Shown: in pieces, positions 27,303-35,615 of the stretch
Position numbering within the stretch: the stretch's first letter is position 1
Layout of the letters: each line of letters opens with the position of its first letter
NCBI RefSeq assembly: GCF_024218795.1
Contig: NZ_CP100400.1
Location: 2,542,001-2,606,000 of the forward strand
Length of the DNA stretch: 64,000 bases
Reading direction: 5' to 3'
Origin: Halorussus aquaticus
GTDB taxonomy: Archaea > Halobacteriota > Halobacteria > Halobacteriales > Haladaptataceae
The notes under the pieces: model-generated
The model's input: only the letters and a program-made list of their open reading frames with translations
Told to the model about the DNA's origin: nothing
Databases searched by the model: none
Position numbers and translations under genes: made by a program

Positions 27303-28136
27303 ATGGCAATCCACAGCGACTGGGGAGACTGGCTCCCGCGAGCGGTCGAAGACGCCGACCCCGAGGGCATCGCGGTCTGGTACCTCGGCTGTAACGGCTT
27401 CGTCCTGAAGGCCGAGGACACGACGCTCTACATCGACCCGTACCTCGGGACCGGCGACCCGCCGCGCACGGTCCGGATGGTGCCGGTGCCCTTCGACCCC
27501 GCCGACGTGGCCGAGGCGGACGCGATTCTGGCGACCCACGAACACACCGACCACGTTCACGGCCCGAGTCAGGCACCCATTCTCGAATCGACGGACGCCA
27601 CCTTCCACGCGCCCGACGACAGCCTCGAAGTGGCGCGCGAGGAGGAGAACTGGACCGACGAGTGGGACGTGCGCGACGACCAACTCGAAGCAGTCGCGGA
27701 GGGCGACACCTTCGAGGTGGGCGCGTTCACGGTCCACGTCGAACCCGCCCACGACCCCGACGCGACCCACCCTGTCAGCTACGTCGTGGAGTACGACGGC
27801 CGGACCTTCTTCCACGGCGGCGACACCAAACCGAGCGACGAGTTCGCCCGCGTCGGCGAGGAGTACGACATCGACCTCGGCGTGCTGGCGTTCGGGAGCG
27901 TCGGCCGGATTCCGGACAAGGAGACCGGCGAACCCCAGCGCACGCGGTGGTACAACGACGAGAATCAGGCGGTCGAGGCCGCCAGCGACCTCCGGTTCGA
28001 CCGCTTCCTGCCCAGCCACTGGGACATGTGGAAGGGCCTGACAGCCGACCCGACCGCGCTCCACGACCACGCGCGGAGTTTCGACTACCCCCAGCGGTTG
28101 GAAGTCGTGGAGATTGGCGACCGCGTGGACGTCTGA
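27303..28136 (+). CDS. Metallo-beta-lactamase-fold hydrolase (UlaG-like)
   Basis: 277 residues. The metal-binding motif THEHTDHVHG (residues ~79-88), GGDTKPSDEFARV and a C-terminal PSHWDMWKG define the UlaG-like branch of the MBL superfamily, whose bacterial founder opens L-ascorbate-6-phosphate lactone. The substrate here is unknown. No signal peptide, so cytoplasmic. A candidate ncRNA element follows about 95 bases after the stop. Confidence 0.88.
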   Translation: MAIHSDWGDWLPRAVEDADPEGIAVWYLGCNGFVLKAEDTTLYIDPYLGTGDPPRTVRMVPVPFDPADVAEADAILATHEHTDHVHGPSQAPILESTDATFHAPDDSLEVAREEENWTDEWDVRDDQLEAVAEGDTFEVGAFTVHVEPAHDPDATHPVSYVVEYDGRTFFHGGDTKPSDEFARVGEEYDIDLGVLAFGSVGRIPDKETGEPQRTRWYNDENQAVEAASDLRFDRFLPSHWDMWKGLTADPTALHDHARSFDYPQRLEVVEIGDRVDV

Positions 28137-28229
28137 AATCCGGTTTCTGGACCCTCTTCTGTATTACGTCCGGGCCGGTCAAGGCTGCGCCCCCGAACAG
28201 CGAGCCATCTCGTCCTGCTCGTTCGCGCA

Positions 28230-28340
28230 CGAAGGTTGAAATACGAGGACGGGGCGAAGCCCGCCCGGACGCCTCGTGCGGTCGCCCGGAAGTCGGGGTC
28301 GGGGACTGCCAGTCCGACTACCTCGAGAGAGCTGAGCCAA
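28230..28340 (+). ncRNA. Candidate small RNA / repeated structured element, copy 1
   Basis: A ~111-base element with a second copy at 56743-56851. From GCCTC onward through GAGCCAA the two copies are about 80 percent identical, and the 39 bases before it align without gaps at 29 positions. The left edge reads CGAA-n-GTT like a BRE/TATA box (weak TATA in this copy); expected transcription start is about 28262. The core can fold: a stem from CCCGCCCGGAC pairing with GTCGGGGTCGGG, then a GGACT-gcc-AGTCC hairpin. It lies between two convergent genes. Transcription is inferred, not shown. Confidence 0.5.
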
Positions 28341-28361
28341 CTGAGAGTTAGAGAGCGTCTG

Positions 28362-29345
28362 CTACACCCAACAGAGCGACGCCACGCCCGCGGGGAGTTC
28401 CCCGGCTTCGACCCACTCGCCGGAGGCCCGGAGAATCACGCTCCCGTCGTTCGTGCCCGCGAAGACTCGCCCGTCGGCGTCGGCGGTCCACGAGAGCACG
28501 ACTTCCTCGGGGAGTCCCGGATAGGGGACCGATTCGAGTGTGTCGCCGTCGTTCTCAGACTCGAAGAGCGCCGCGTCCGCACCGCGCTCGCCATTCCACG
28601 TCCCCGGCGAGGACTGCGCCGCCGCGGCGTAGAGCGTGCCGTCGTGCGCGAAGGACTCCCGGAAGTACGTTTGGTCCACGTCCGAATCGAGTCGAATCCA
28701 CGTCTCGCCCGCGTCTCGGGTCCGGTAGAGACCGCCGCCGCAGGAGGCGACGTAGTGGTCCGGTCCGCGCACGAGGACGTGGTGTACGTCGTCGTGGACT
28801 CCGGACCGGCGCTCGGTCCACGTCTCGCCCCTGTCGTCGCTGAGGTGGACCCCGCCGACCTCGACGCCCGCGACCACGCGGTCGGCGGCGTCGGGGTGCG
28901 CGCCGAGACTGCGGACGTGAGCCTCGTCGCGGTGGCGCGGCGTGTGCCACCGCTCGCGCGACGGGAGGTCCTGAAAGCCGGACAACTCCCGCCACGTCTC
29001 ACCCTCGCCCTCCGAGGCGTACAGATGGGCAGGGTGCGTCCCGGCGTACAGCCGCTTTCCGTCGAGCGAATCGCGACGATGTTCGTCGTCCCTTCGAGAT
29101 GACTCACCGTCCGCGGGGTCGCCGAGAACCGAGTACACTTCCTCGCGCGGGACCTCCAAGTCAGTCCACGTGTCGCCGCCGTCGGTCGAGCGGTACAACC
29201 CGGACTTCGTCGCCGCGAACACGCCGTTCCAACCGTCGAATCGGCGGACGCGCACGACGCGCCCGGCGTCCAGCACGCGCTCGGCCGAGTCGAATCGGGG
29301 ACCGTCGGCGCGGTAGACACCGTCGTGGGTTCCAGCGAGCAGCAT
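28362..29345 (-). CDS. BNR/sortilin-like beta-propeller protein
   Basis: 327 residues made of repeated propeller blades, each with an Asp-box-like turn: STDGGDTW, SEGEGETW, SDDRGETW, TRDAGETW and SENDGDTLE. The N-terminus MLLAGTHDGVYRADG starts directly with a blade and no signal peptide is present, so it is probably cytoplasmic. The fold matches sialidase/sortilin/HCF136-like propellers, usually ligand-binding or exo-glycosidase scaffolds; no catalytic site is recognised. A much longer in-frame start (29753) is rejected: CATATATTTG lies about 30 bases before the ATG at 29345, indicating a leaderless mRNA. Confidence 0.85.
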   Translation of the reverse strand: MLLAGTHDGVYRADGPRFDSAERVLDAGRVVRVRRFDGWNGVFAATKSGLYRSTDGGDTWTDLEVPREEVYSVLGDPADGESSRRDDEHRRDSLDGKRLYAGTHPAHLYASEGEGETWRELSGFQDLPSRERWHTPRHRDEAHVRSLGAHPDAADRVVAGVEVGGVHLSDDRGETWTERRSGVHDDVHHVLVRGPDHYVASCGGGLYRTRDAGETWIRLDSDVDQTYFRESFAHDGTLYAAAAQSSPGTWNGERGADAALFESENDGDTLESVPYPGLPEEVVLSWTADADGRVFAGTNDGSVILRASGEWVEAGELPAGVASLCWV

Positions 29346-29539
29346 AGCCGTGGGTACGTCCGTCACACCCAAATATATGCACACTTTCGGCCATCGTTCG
29401 TCTGGAATACGCGGTACAGTAGCTCTGTTACCGTCTTTCGAGCGTTTTATCTCGTAACGATTTCGTTCACCAGACGACGGCCGACCGCGAACTCCGCACG
29501 ATTCGGGACGGCCCGGGACTGTTTCGCCGCGTATGGGCG

Positions 29540-29574
29540 TGTGATTTATATGGCCGTTCTGGGATGTGAACCGT
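29540..29574 (+). promoter_or_regulatory. Leaderless promoter of the coiled-coil protein gene
   Basis: GATTTATATGG centred on 29547 is a good haloarchaeal TATA box. The ATG at 29575 lies 26-31 bases downstream, which places the transcription start at or next to the start codon and argues against the upstream in-frame GTG at 29566. Confidence 0.55.
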
Positions 29575-31647
29575 ATGAGTGACAGTATGACCGAGGTGGT
29601 GACGACGACCGAGAGTGGCGTCGTCGTAGAGAAGTCGTTCGAGGGAGAGGAGTTCGCGGTCCCCGCTATCAAGTTCGTCGTTCGCTCCGAGCGCGACGAG
29701 CGCGCGGCCCTCCGCCTCGCGGACAGCGTTCCCGAGGAGTTCCCGATGGACAACGTCGGCTTCCACCCCGACTACGAGAACGACAACTGGACCGCGTACA
29801 AGGACCACCGCGTGGAGTTCGAGCGCGAACTCGACCCCGGCGAGGAACTGGTCACGGTGTACGGCGTCCGACTCGCCGAGGACGACGACCCGTCGATGTT
29901 CCTCGGCGCGCCGACCATCGAGGAGATCGCGCCCGTCACGCTCGACTCCGCGACGACCGACGCGGACGACGGCCCGGCCGCGGGACCCGAGGCGGACACC
30001 GCGGGTCCCGACCTCGACGGCGAAGTCGGCGGCCCTGACGGGAACACCATCACCGACATCGTCTCGGAGAAGGACAGCCAACTCGTCCGCGACGTGGTCG
30101 CGGGCGACGAGGAACTCGGACTGGACGAGGACGCCGAGGACCCGCTCGCCGGAGATGCCGAGGACCCGCTTGCGGGCGAGAGCGAGGACGACCCGCTGGC
30201 CGAGGGAGACGACCCGCTGGCCGTGGACGGTGACGCCGACCCCCTCGCCGAGGAGAGCGAAAGCCCGCTCGCGGAGGAGGGCGACGACCTACTCGGTGAT
30301 TCGGAGGACCCGCTCGGCGAATCGACCGACGCCGAGGAAGGCGACACGGTAGCCGACGACTCGGAGAGTTTCCTCGACCCCGAGGACGAACCCGCCGACG
30401 AGACGGCGGCGAGCGAACCGGAGGCGGCCGAACCCGACGAGGACGAACAAGCCGACGCCGAGGAGACCGAAGTGGCCGACGAGGAACCGGCGGTCGCCGA
30501 CCACGACGGCGAGGAGGCCGAGTCCGAGGACGTGACCCCGCCGTCGGCCACCGCCGACGAGACGACGACCGCGGACCCCGAGACCTCACCGCCCAGTCCC
30601 GGAAGCGTGGCGGCCGCGCTCGCCGACGAGATTCGCGCGGGCGAGGTGTCCGACGACGACTTGCGGGCCATCCAGCGCGAGTTGGACGTGGAGACCCCCG
30701 AGAGTACGAACGTGCGTATCCGCCACCTCCAGTCGCGGGTCGAGGACCTCTCGGCGTACACCGAGGCGCTGGAGGAGTTCATCGACGAGAACGGCGTCGC
30801 CGAGGACATCTTCGGCGACTTCGAGGACGACATCGCGCAGGTCCGGGCGGACGTCGAGGCGTTCGAGGACGAGGTACAGGCGCTGCGCAACGGGACCGAC
30901 GCGACCGACGAGCGCATCGACGAACTCGAAACCGACCTCTCGGACCTCGAAGCCGACTTCGAGGAACTCGACGACCTGCGGAGCGACCTCCGCTCCGTCG
31001 AGAGCGACCTCCGCTCCGTCGAGAGCGACCTCCGCGAGGACGTGCGCGAGTTCAAGTCCGACTTCCGCGGGGACGTCGACGACTTGGAAGGAGAGGTCGG
31101 CGGCCTCGAAGACGAGATGGACGACTTGGAGAGCGAAGTCAGCGGTCTCGAAAGCGAGGTGAGCGACCTAGAGGGCGAGGTCGGCGATATCGACGCGCTC
31201 CGAGACGAGGTCGCTCAAATCGAAACGCTCCGCGAGGATATCGAGTCGCTGGAATCGGTCCGGCAGGAGGTCGATGCGCTCGAAGACGAACTCGAAGGCG
31301 TCGGTGAGTTCGGCGAGGAAATCGAGACGCTCGGAACGCAACTGGAGGAACTCGAAGACCTCGTCGGCGCGAACACGACCGACGTGACGGAAGTGAACGA
31401 CGAGTTGGAGACCGTCAGCGACGAGATACAGTCGGTGCGCGACGAACTCGGCGAGGTGAGCGACGTTGCCGACGCCGTCGAGGACGTGTCCGAGAACGTC
31501 GAGTCGCTGTCCGAGGACCTCGACGCACTAGAGGAGAACCTCACCGCTCGCGTCGAGAGCGTCGAGGGCGACGTCGGCGACATCCACGACGAACTCGAAG
31601 GAATTCAGGAGTGGCGCGAGCGCATCAACGACGTCTTCGGGAACTAA
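29575..31647 (+). CDS. Large acidic coiled-coil protein with DPLA repeats
   Basis: 690 residues in three parts. Residues ~1-120 are a compact beta-rich domain (SGVVVEKSFEGEEFAVPAIK, YENDNWTAYKDHRVEF). Residues ~120-340 are disordered and acidic, with at least five DPLA motifs (EDPLAGDAEDPLAGESEDDPLAE). Residues ~340-690 are long coiled coil with heptads such as LESEVSGLESEVSDLEGEVG and internal duplications (SDLRSVESDLRSVE). The soluble, extended architecture recalls scaffold, polarity or SMC-hinge-associated proteins, but no family is recognised. It ends 15 bases before a histidine kinase gene, so the two may be cotranscribed. Confidence 0.75.
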   Translation: MSDSMTEVVTTTESGVVVEKSFEGEEFAVPAIKFVVRSERDERAALRLADSVPEEFPMDNVGFHPDYENDNWTAYKDHRVEFERELDPGEELVTVYGVRLAEDDDPSMFLGAPTIEEIAPVTLDSATTDADDGPAAGPEADTAGPDLDGEVGGPDGNTITDIVSEKDSQLVRDVVAGDEELGLDEDAEDPLAGDAEDPLAGESEDDPLAEGDDPLAVDGDADPLAEESESPLAEEGDDLLGDSEDPLGESTDAEEGDTVADDSESFLDPEDEPADETAASEPEAAEPDEDEQADAEETEVADEEPAVADHDGEEAESEDVTPPSATADETTTADPETSPPSPGSVAAALADEIRAGEVSDDDLRAIQRELDVETPESTNVRIRHLQSRVEDLSAYTEALEEFIDENGVAEDIFGDFEDDIAQVRADVEAFEDEVQALRNGTDATDERIDELETDLSDLEADFEELDDLRSDLRSVESDLRSVESDLREDVREFKSDFRGDVDDLEGEVGGLEDEMDDLESEVSGLESEVSDLEGEVGDIDALRDEVAQIETLREDIESLESVRQEVDALEDELEGVGEFGEEIETLGTQLEELEDLVGANTTDVTEVNDELETVSDEIQSVRDELGEVSDVADAVEDVSENVESLSEDLDALEENLTARVESVEGDVGDIHDELEGIQEWRERINDVFGN

Positions 31648-31662
31648 CTGACGGCTACTTTT

Positions 31663-32712
31663 ATGTTCTCGCGGTTAGACGTGTCGAGAGTGTCGCGTTA
31701 CGCCGTCCCGGTCAGGAAGTGGTCCGTCGCCGGGTTCGGGGCAGGTCTGCTCGCGGTCTCGGCGAGTTATTTCGCCGTGGATGGAAGCGTGGCCACGTCG
31801 GAGTACGTCCGGTTCGCCATCCCCGTCGCGCTCTCGCTGTTCGTGGTCGCGCTCGGACTCTGGCTTCGAGCGGCGGAGCTACCGGCCGACCTCGTGTGCG
31901 TCGTCTTCCTCTGGAGTTTCGCCGGGAGCGTGGTGATGGGTCTCCTGACGGGGTGGATTTCGCTCCTCCAGTCGTTCGAGGGTCGGCCGATGCTCCAACC
32001 CGCGTCCATCGTGCTGACGAAGGTGGCGCTCGGCGCGCTCGGCGGCGGTCTACTCGGGGCCTACTACAGTCGCCTCCAGCAACGCACCGACGAACTGGCC
32101 GAACAGCGCAACCGCCTCGACGAGTTCGCCAGCATCGTCTCTCACGACCTCCGGAATCCGATGAACGTCGCGCAGGGCCACCTCGAACTCGCCCGCGAGA
32201 CCGGCGAGGACCGCCACTTCGAGGCGGTCGAGGACGCCCACGGCCGCATGGAGCGACTCGTGGACGAGGTGCTGGCGCTCTCGCGGCGCGGCGAGATGGT
32301 GGACGACGTGACGCCGGTGAACCTGCGTGTCGTCGCCGGGGAGGCGTGGGACACCGTCGAGACGCCCGGGATGGACCTGCGAGTCGAGACCGACCGCAGA
32401 GTCGTCTCGGACGGCCGTCGCCTCCGGGCGCTGTTCGAGAACCTCTTCCGCAACGCCGCCGACCACGGCGGCGAGACGGTCGCGGTCGGCGCGACCGACG
32501 GCGGGTTCTACGTCGCCGACGACGGGCCGGGCATCCCGCCGGAGGACCGCGAACTCGTCTTCGAGGGCGGCTACTCCACCCATCCCGACGGTACCGGGTT
32601 CGGTCTCGCCATCGTCCGACGCATCGCGGAGGCCCACGACTGGCAGATACGTGTCACCGAGGGCGACCGTGGCGGTGCGCGCTTCGAGTTCGTGGGCGTA
32701 GACCGCGAGTGA
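31663..32712 (+). CDS. Membrane histidine kinase
   Basis: 349 residues. Four hydrophobic segments (about 22-42, 48-68, 77-98, 112-133) precede a HisKA dimerisation domain with the phospho-acceptor H-box SIVSHDLRNPMNVAQGHLEL, and a HATPase_c domain with N-box ENLFRNAADHGG, G1 VADDGPGIP and G2 GTGFGLAIVRRI. It would sense a signal at the membrane and phosphorylate an unlinked response regulator. No regulator gene is adjacent. An alternative start is GTG at 31690, since TTTTATG immediately before 31663 could itself be the TATA box. Confidence 0.9.
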   Translation: MFSRLDVSRVSRYAVPVRKWSVAGFGAGLLAVSASYFAVDGSVATSEYVRFAIPVALSLFVVALGLWLRAAELPADLVCVVFLWSFAGSVVMGLLTGWISLLQSFEGRPMLQPASIVLTKVALGALGGGLLGAYYSRLQQRTDELAEQRNRLDEFASIVSHDLRNPMNVAQGHLELARETGEDRHFEAVEDAHGRMERLVDEVLALSRRGEMVDDVTPVNLRVVAGEAWDTVETPGMDLRVETDRRVVSDGRRLRALFENLFRNAADHGGETVAVGATDGGFYVADDGPGIPPEDRELVFEGGYSTHPDGTGFGLAIVRRIAEAHDWQIRVTEGDRGGARFEFVGVDRE

Positions 32713-32832
32713 GCGTTTCTACTGCGCGTTAGCTGCGTGCCGTCACGATACCGAGGACCGAGCGCAGCGTGTCCTGTCACCGGATACCGCGAAGCGCAAC
32801 GCGTTTACTCCCGGTTCACCTTCGAACGAACA

Positions 32833-33732
32833 ATGACAGACACGATTGCGGTTGCCGTGCCGCGCAAGGGCCGCCCGCTGGAGGCGGTCCTCCAGCGCGT
32901 CGCCGAGGAGACCGGCGCGGAGGGAGTTGCGGACGAAATCGTCTCGACGCTCCGCTACGAGAAGGCCGTCACGAAGGGCGACCAGACGCCCGACCGAGAC
33001 GTTTACGACCGTCTCGCCGACTACAGCAACCTCGACGACCCCGCGAAACCCGACTTCACGCTCCTGCGCGACGACCGGGCCGGGAAGCCCCGTCGCATCG
33101 TCTTCGACAGCGTGACCGTCTCCGCGGACGGCGTGAACCTCCGACTCGTCGGGCGCGAGGAACCGTTCCGCGCGCTCCGCAAGCACGACTTCGCGCTCGG
33201 GTTCGACAGCGCAGACCTCGTGCTGGAGGAAGTCGTGGAACTGCGCCCGGACCCGCTGACCCGCATCGCCGACCTGAACGCCCGCATCGACCCGCACGAC
33301 ACCGACGTTCGGGTCGTCGCCGGGATGGGCGACACGGTGTACCACACGCTGATGGCGACGCCCGAGACGCTCCCGCAAGGGGGCAGTCCCTCCCGCGAGT
33401 TCCTGCGGGACTACGAGGGCCAACTCTGCATCTCGCCGCGGTACGAGCGACTCGTGGAGGCGGTCATCGGGACGCGGAACTCGGACACCCTCGATTTCGC
33501 CTACCCCGGCGAGAACGAGGAGGAGGAAGCCGCTATCGCCGACACGGGCGTCGGCGTCTACCTCACCGTGACCGGTTCGACCGCGCGGGAACACGGACTC
33601 GTCGTCGGCGAGGAACTGTTCCCGAGCGAGACGGTGCTGATGGAGAACTACGAGGAGACCGGCGAGACGGCCGAGCGCGTCAAGGAACTGTTCGCGCGGG
33701 CCGAGACCGAGACCGAGATGGCTATCTACTGA
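32833..33732 (+). CDS. HisG-like (ATP phosphoribosyltransferase-fold) protein
   Basis: 299 residues. The N-terminus IAVAVPRKGRPLEAVLQRV recalls HisG's VAVPNKGRL, ALGFDSADLVLEEV resembles the HisG substrate-binding core, and YLTVTGSTAREHGLVVGEEL parallels HisG's D-x-T-x-T-G-x-T-L-x-x-N-x-L segment. Key HisG phosphate-loop residues are altered, and a middle insertion (DNLDDPAKPDFT...) is unusual. It is likely a paralog that binds phosphoribosyl-type ligands, not the histidine-pathway enzyme itself. CGTTTACTCC about 30 bases upstream of the ATG supports the start. Confidence 0.6.
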   Translation: MTDTIAVAVPRKGRPLEAVLQRVAEETGAEGVADEIVSTLRYEKAVTKGDQTPDRDVYDRLADYSNLDDPAKPDFTLLRDDRAGKPRRIVFDSVTVSADGVNLRLVGREEPFRALRKHDFALGFDSADLVLEEVVELRPDPLTRIADLNARIDPHDTDVRVVAGMGDTVYHTLMATPETLPQGGSPSREFLRDYEGQLCISPRYERLVEAVIGTRNSDTLDFAYPGENEEEEAAIADTGVGVYLTVTGSTAREHGLVVGEELFPSETVLMENYEETGETAERVKELFARAETETEMAIY

Positions 33733-33797
33733 GTCGGCGGCATCGCAATCGTCGGTCTCTCTACTTTATCGGCGATTCAGACTCCGGTGCGTGACGT

Positions 33798-34418
33798 TCA
33801 CTCCCCGCTCTCCGCGAGGAGGTGTGAATCGATGTACGCGTCGAGTTCGCGCCGCGTCGCTCGGATGGCGTCCTCGGCGTCGTCGGTCGTGACACGTTCG
33901 AGCATCGACCCGTTGATGGTCGTCACCAACAGCGCGGCCGCCTGCTCGGGGTCCACGTCTCGGAACGCGCCCGTCTCGACGCCGTCGCGGACGACGTCGG
34001 CGAACTGCTGCCGGAAGAACCGGTCGTTTCGGCTGAACTGCTCGCGATAGGCCTCGTCGTGGGGTGCCTGAGCGCGGAGTTCGATCATCGCGCTGGTGAA
34101 CTCGTAGCGCTCGGCGTCCAGCGTCGGCGGGACGACGTGGTCGAGGACCTCCCGGAGGTGGGCGCAGGGGTCGTCGTACTCCTCGGCCGGGATGTCGGCT
34201 TTGAACTTTTCGAGGACGAATTCGAGGAAGTCCACGAGCAGTTCGTCTTTGCTATCGTAGTGGTGGTACAGGAGCGATTTGCTCTTCGCGAACTCGTCGC
34301 CGATACGCTGAATAGTCAGGTTGGCGTAACCGTGTTCGCAGAGAGCGTGGTAGGTCGCCCTCATGATGGCGGACTTGGTATCGTCCGAGTCGTTCTCGAA
34401 GATGTCTAACGCGGACAC
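33798..34418 (-). CDS. TetR-family transcriptional regulator
   Basis: 206 residues starting with GTG. The N-terminal helix-turn-helix (about 15-60) reads AIMRATYHALCEHGYANLTI, then IGDEFAKSKSLLYHHYDSKDEL, classic TetR. The C-terminal helical ligand domain (about 65-206) is variable. It is divergent from, and separated by 84 bases from, a two-gene ABC exporter, the usual arrangement of a repressor that controls an efflux system. An imperfect palindrome TGACTAT-TTATTCA lies between them. Confidence 0.93.
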   Translation of the reverse strand: MSALDIFENDSDDTKSAIMRATYHALCEHGYANLTIQRIGDEFAKSKSLLYHHYDSKDELLVDFLEFVLEKFKADIPAEEYDDPCAHLREVLDHVVPPTLDAERYEFTSAMIELRAQAPHDEAYREQFSRNDRFFRQQFADVVRDGVETGAFRDVDPEQAAALLVTTINGSMLERVTTDDAEDAIRATRRELDAYIDSHLLAESGE

Positions 34419-34502
34419 GTGATTGACTATTTATTCAGCAGCTATATACGTTCGTATCTCCTCCGATGGAGTGAAGCGATATCGCCGCAGTTCGAGACAC
34501 TT
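34419..34502. promoter_or_regulatory. Divergent tetR / ABC exporter control region
   Basis: 84 bases between the GTG of the TetR gene and the ATG of the ATPase gene. It contains TATA-like ATAAATAG (minus) and CTATATACG (plus). TGACTATTTATTCA (34424-34437) is an imperfect inverted repeat with five of seven base pairs, overlapping the minus-strand TATA box; it is a candidate TetR operator. Confidence 0.4.
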
Positions 34503-35615
34503 ATGTCACCCCCGGATTCCTCACGAGAAACGGCGGCGCGAGGTACAGCGAGCGAATCGCCACCGACCGAGTCCGCGATCCGCACGACGAACCTCAACTT
34601 GACCTACGGCGACGGCACGGAGGCGGTGCGAGACGTCTCGCTCGACGTTCCCGAAGGGGAGTTCTTCGGATTCCTCGGACCGAACGGCGCGGGCAAGACG
34701 ACGACCATCAAGGTGCTCGCCACCCTGCTGAAACCGACGCGCGGAGACGTGCAGGTCAACGGGTTCGACGCCGCGTCGGACCCGCGGAAGGTCCGCGAAT
34801 CCATCGGCTACATGGCTCAGGAGACGAGCGTGGACGAGGAACTCACCGCCCGCGAGAACGTCCGGTTCGCGTGCGAGGCCTACGGCGTCCCGCGCGCGGA
34901 GCGCGGCGAGCGCATCGACGAACTCCTCGACCTCGCGGACCTCGCGGACGTGGCCGACAAGAAGGCCACGGAGTTCTCGGGCGGGATGAAAAAGCGCCTC
35001 GACGCCGCCACCGCGCTGGTCCACCGACCGCCGCTGGTGTTCCTCGACGAACCGACGACGGGCCTCGACCCCAAGGCGCGCAACCGACTCTGGGACTACT
35101 TTCGGCGCATCAACGAGCAGGGGACGACCATCTTCCTCACGACACAGTACCTCGAAGAGGCCGACGAACTCTGCGACCGCATCTCGGTCATCCTCGACGG
35201 CGAAATCGTCGCCACGGGGTCGCCCGAGGAACTCAAACGTGAGGTCGGCGGCGAAATCCTCGACATCGACGTCGAGGGCGACGTCGCCCGGAACGAGCGC
35301 GCGGCGGAGGTGGCCCGGAGCGGAGACCTCTTCGAGTCCGACGCCGCGGTCGAAACGACGGACGAGGGTATCACCGTCACGTCGAAGCGGGCACGCGAGC
35401 GCGGAACGGACCTGCTCGTGGCGCTCCGCGACGCCGACCTGACGGTCACCGGGTTCAACGTCCGCGCGCCGACGCTCGACGACGTGTTCCTCGCCATCAC
35501 CGACGAACAGGTCGCCGACGAAGACGAAACCGGGGTCGCGGCCACGGCCGCCGGGGAGGGTCCCGAACGGTCCGCGGACGCCACCGACAGCAGTCACGAG
35601 GGGGGAGACGGATGA
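34503..35615 (+). CDS. ABC exporter ATP-binding protein (DrrA-like)
   Basis: 370 residues. Walker A GPNGAGKTT, Q-loop, ABC signature FSGGMKKRLDAA, Walker B LVFLDEPTTGLD and the H-loop in TTQYLEEAD are complete. A C-terminal DUF4162-like domain (~270-340, VEGDVARNERAAEVARS...) is typical of daunorubicin/drug resistance DrrA ATPases. The stop overlaps the start of the downstream permease (ATGA). An in-frame ATG at 34419 is rejected because the region from there to 34503 overlaps the promoter. With the permease it forms an ABC-2 exporter for drugs or lipids. Confidence 0.92.
   Translation: MSPPDSSRETAARGTASESPPTESAIRTTNLNLTYGDGTEAVRDVSLDVPEGEFFGFLGPNGAGKTTTIKVLATLLKPTRGDVQVNGFDAASDPRKVRESIGYMAQETSVDEELTARENVRFACEAYGVPRAERGERIDELLDLADLADVADKKATEFSGGMKKRLDAATALVHRPPLVFLDEPTTGLDPKARNRLWDYFRRINEQGTTIFLTTQYLEEADELCDRISVILDGEIVATGSPEELKREVGGEILDIDVEGDVARNERAAEVARSGDLFESDAAVETTDEGITVTSKRARERGTDLLVALRDADLTVTGFNVRAPTLDDVFLAITDEQVADEDETGVAATAAGEGPERSADATDSSHEGGDG

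Noticed and set aside
30120..30330. DNA repeats suggesting a tandem array or CRISPR
   Set aside because: They are codon-level repeats of the DPLA motif within an open frame; spacers are not unique sequences.
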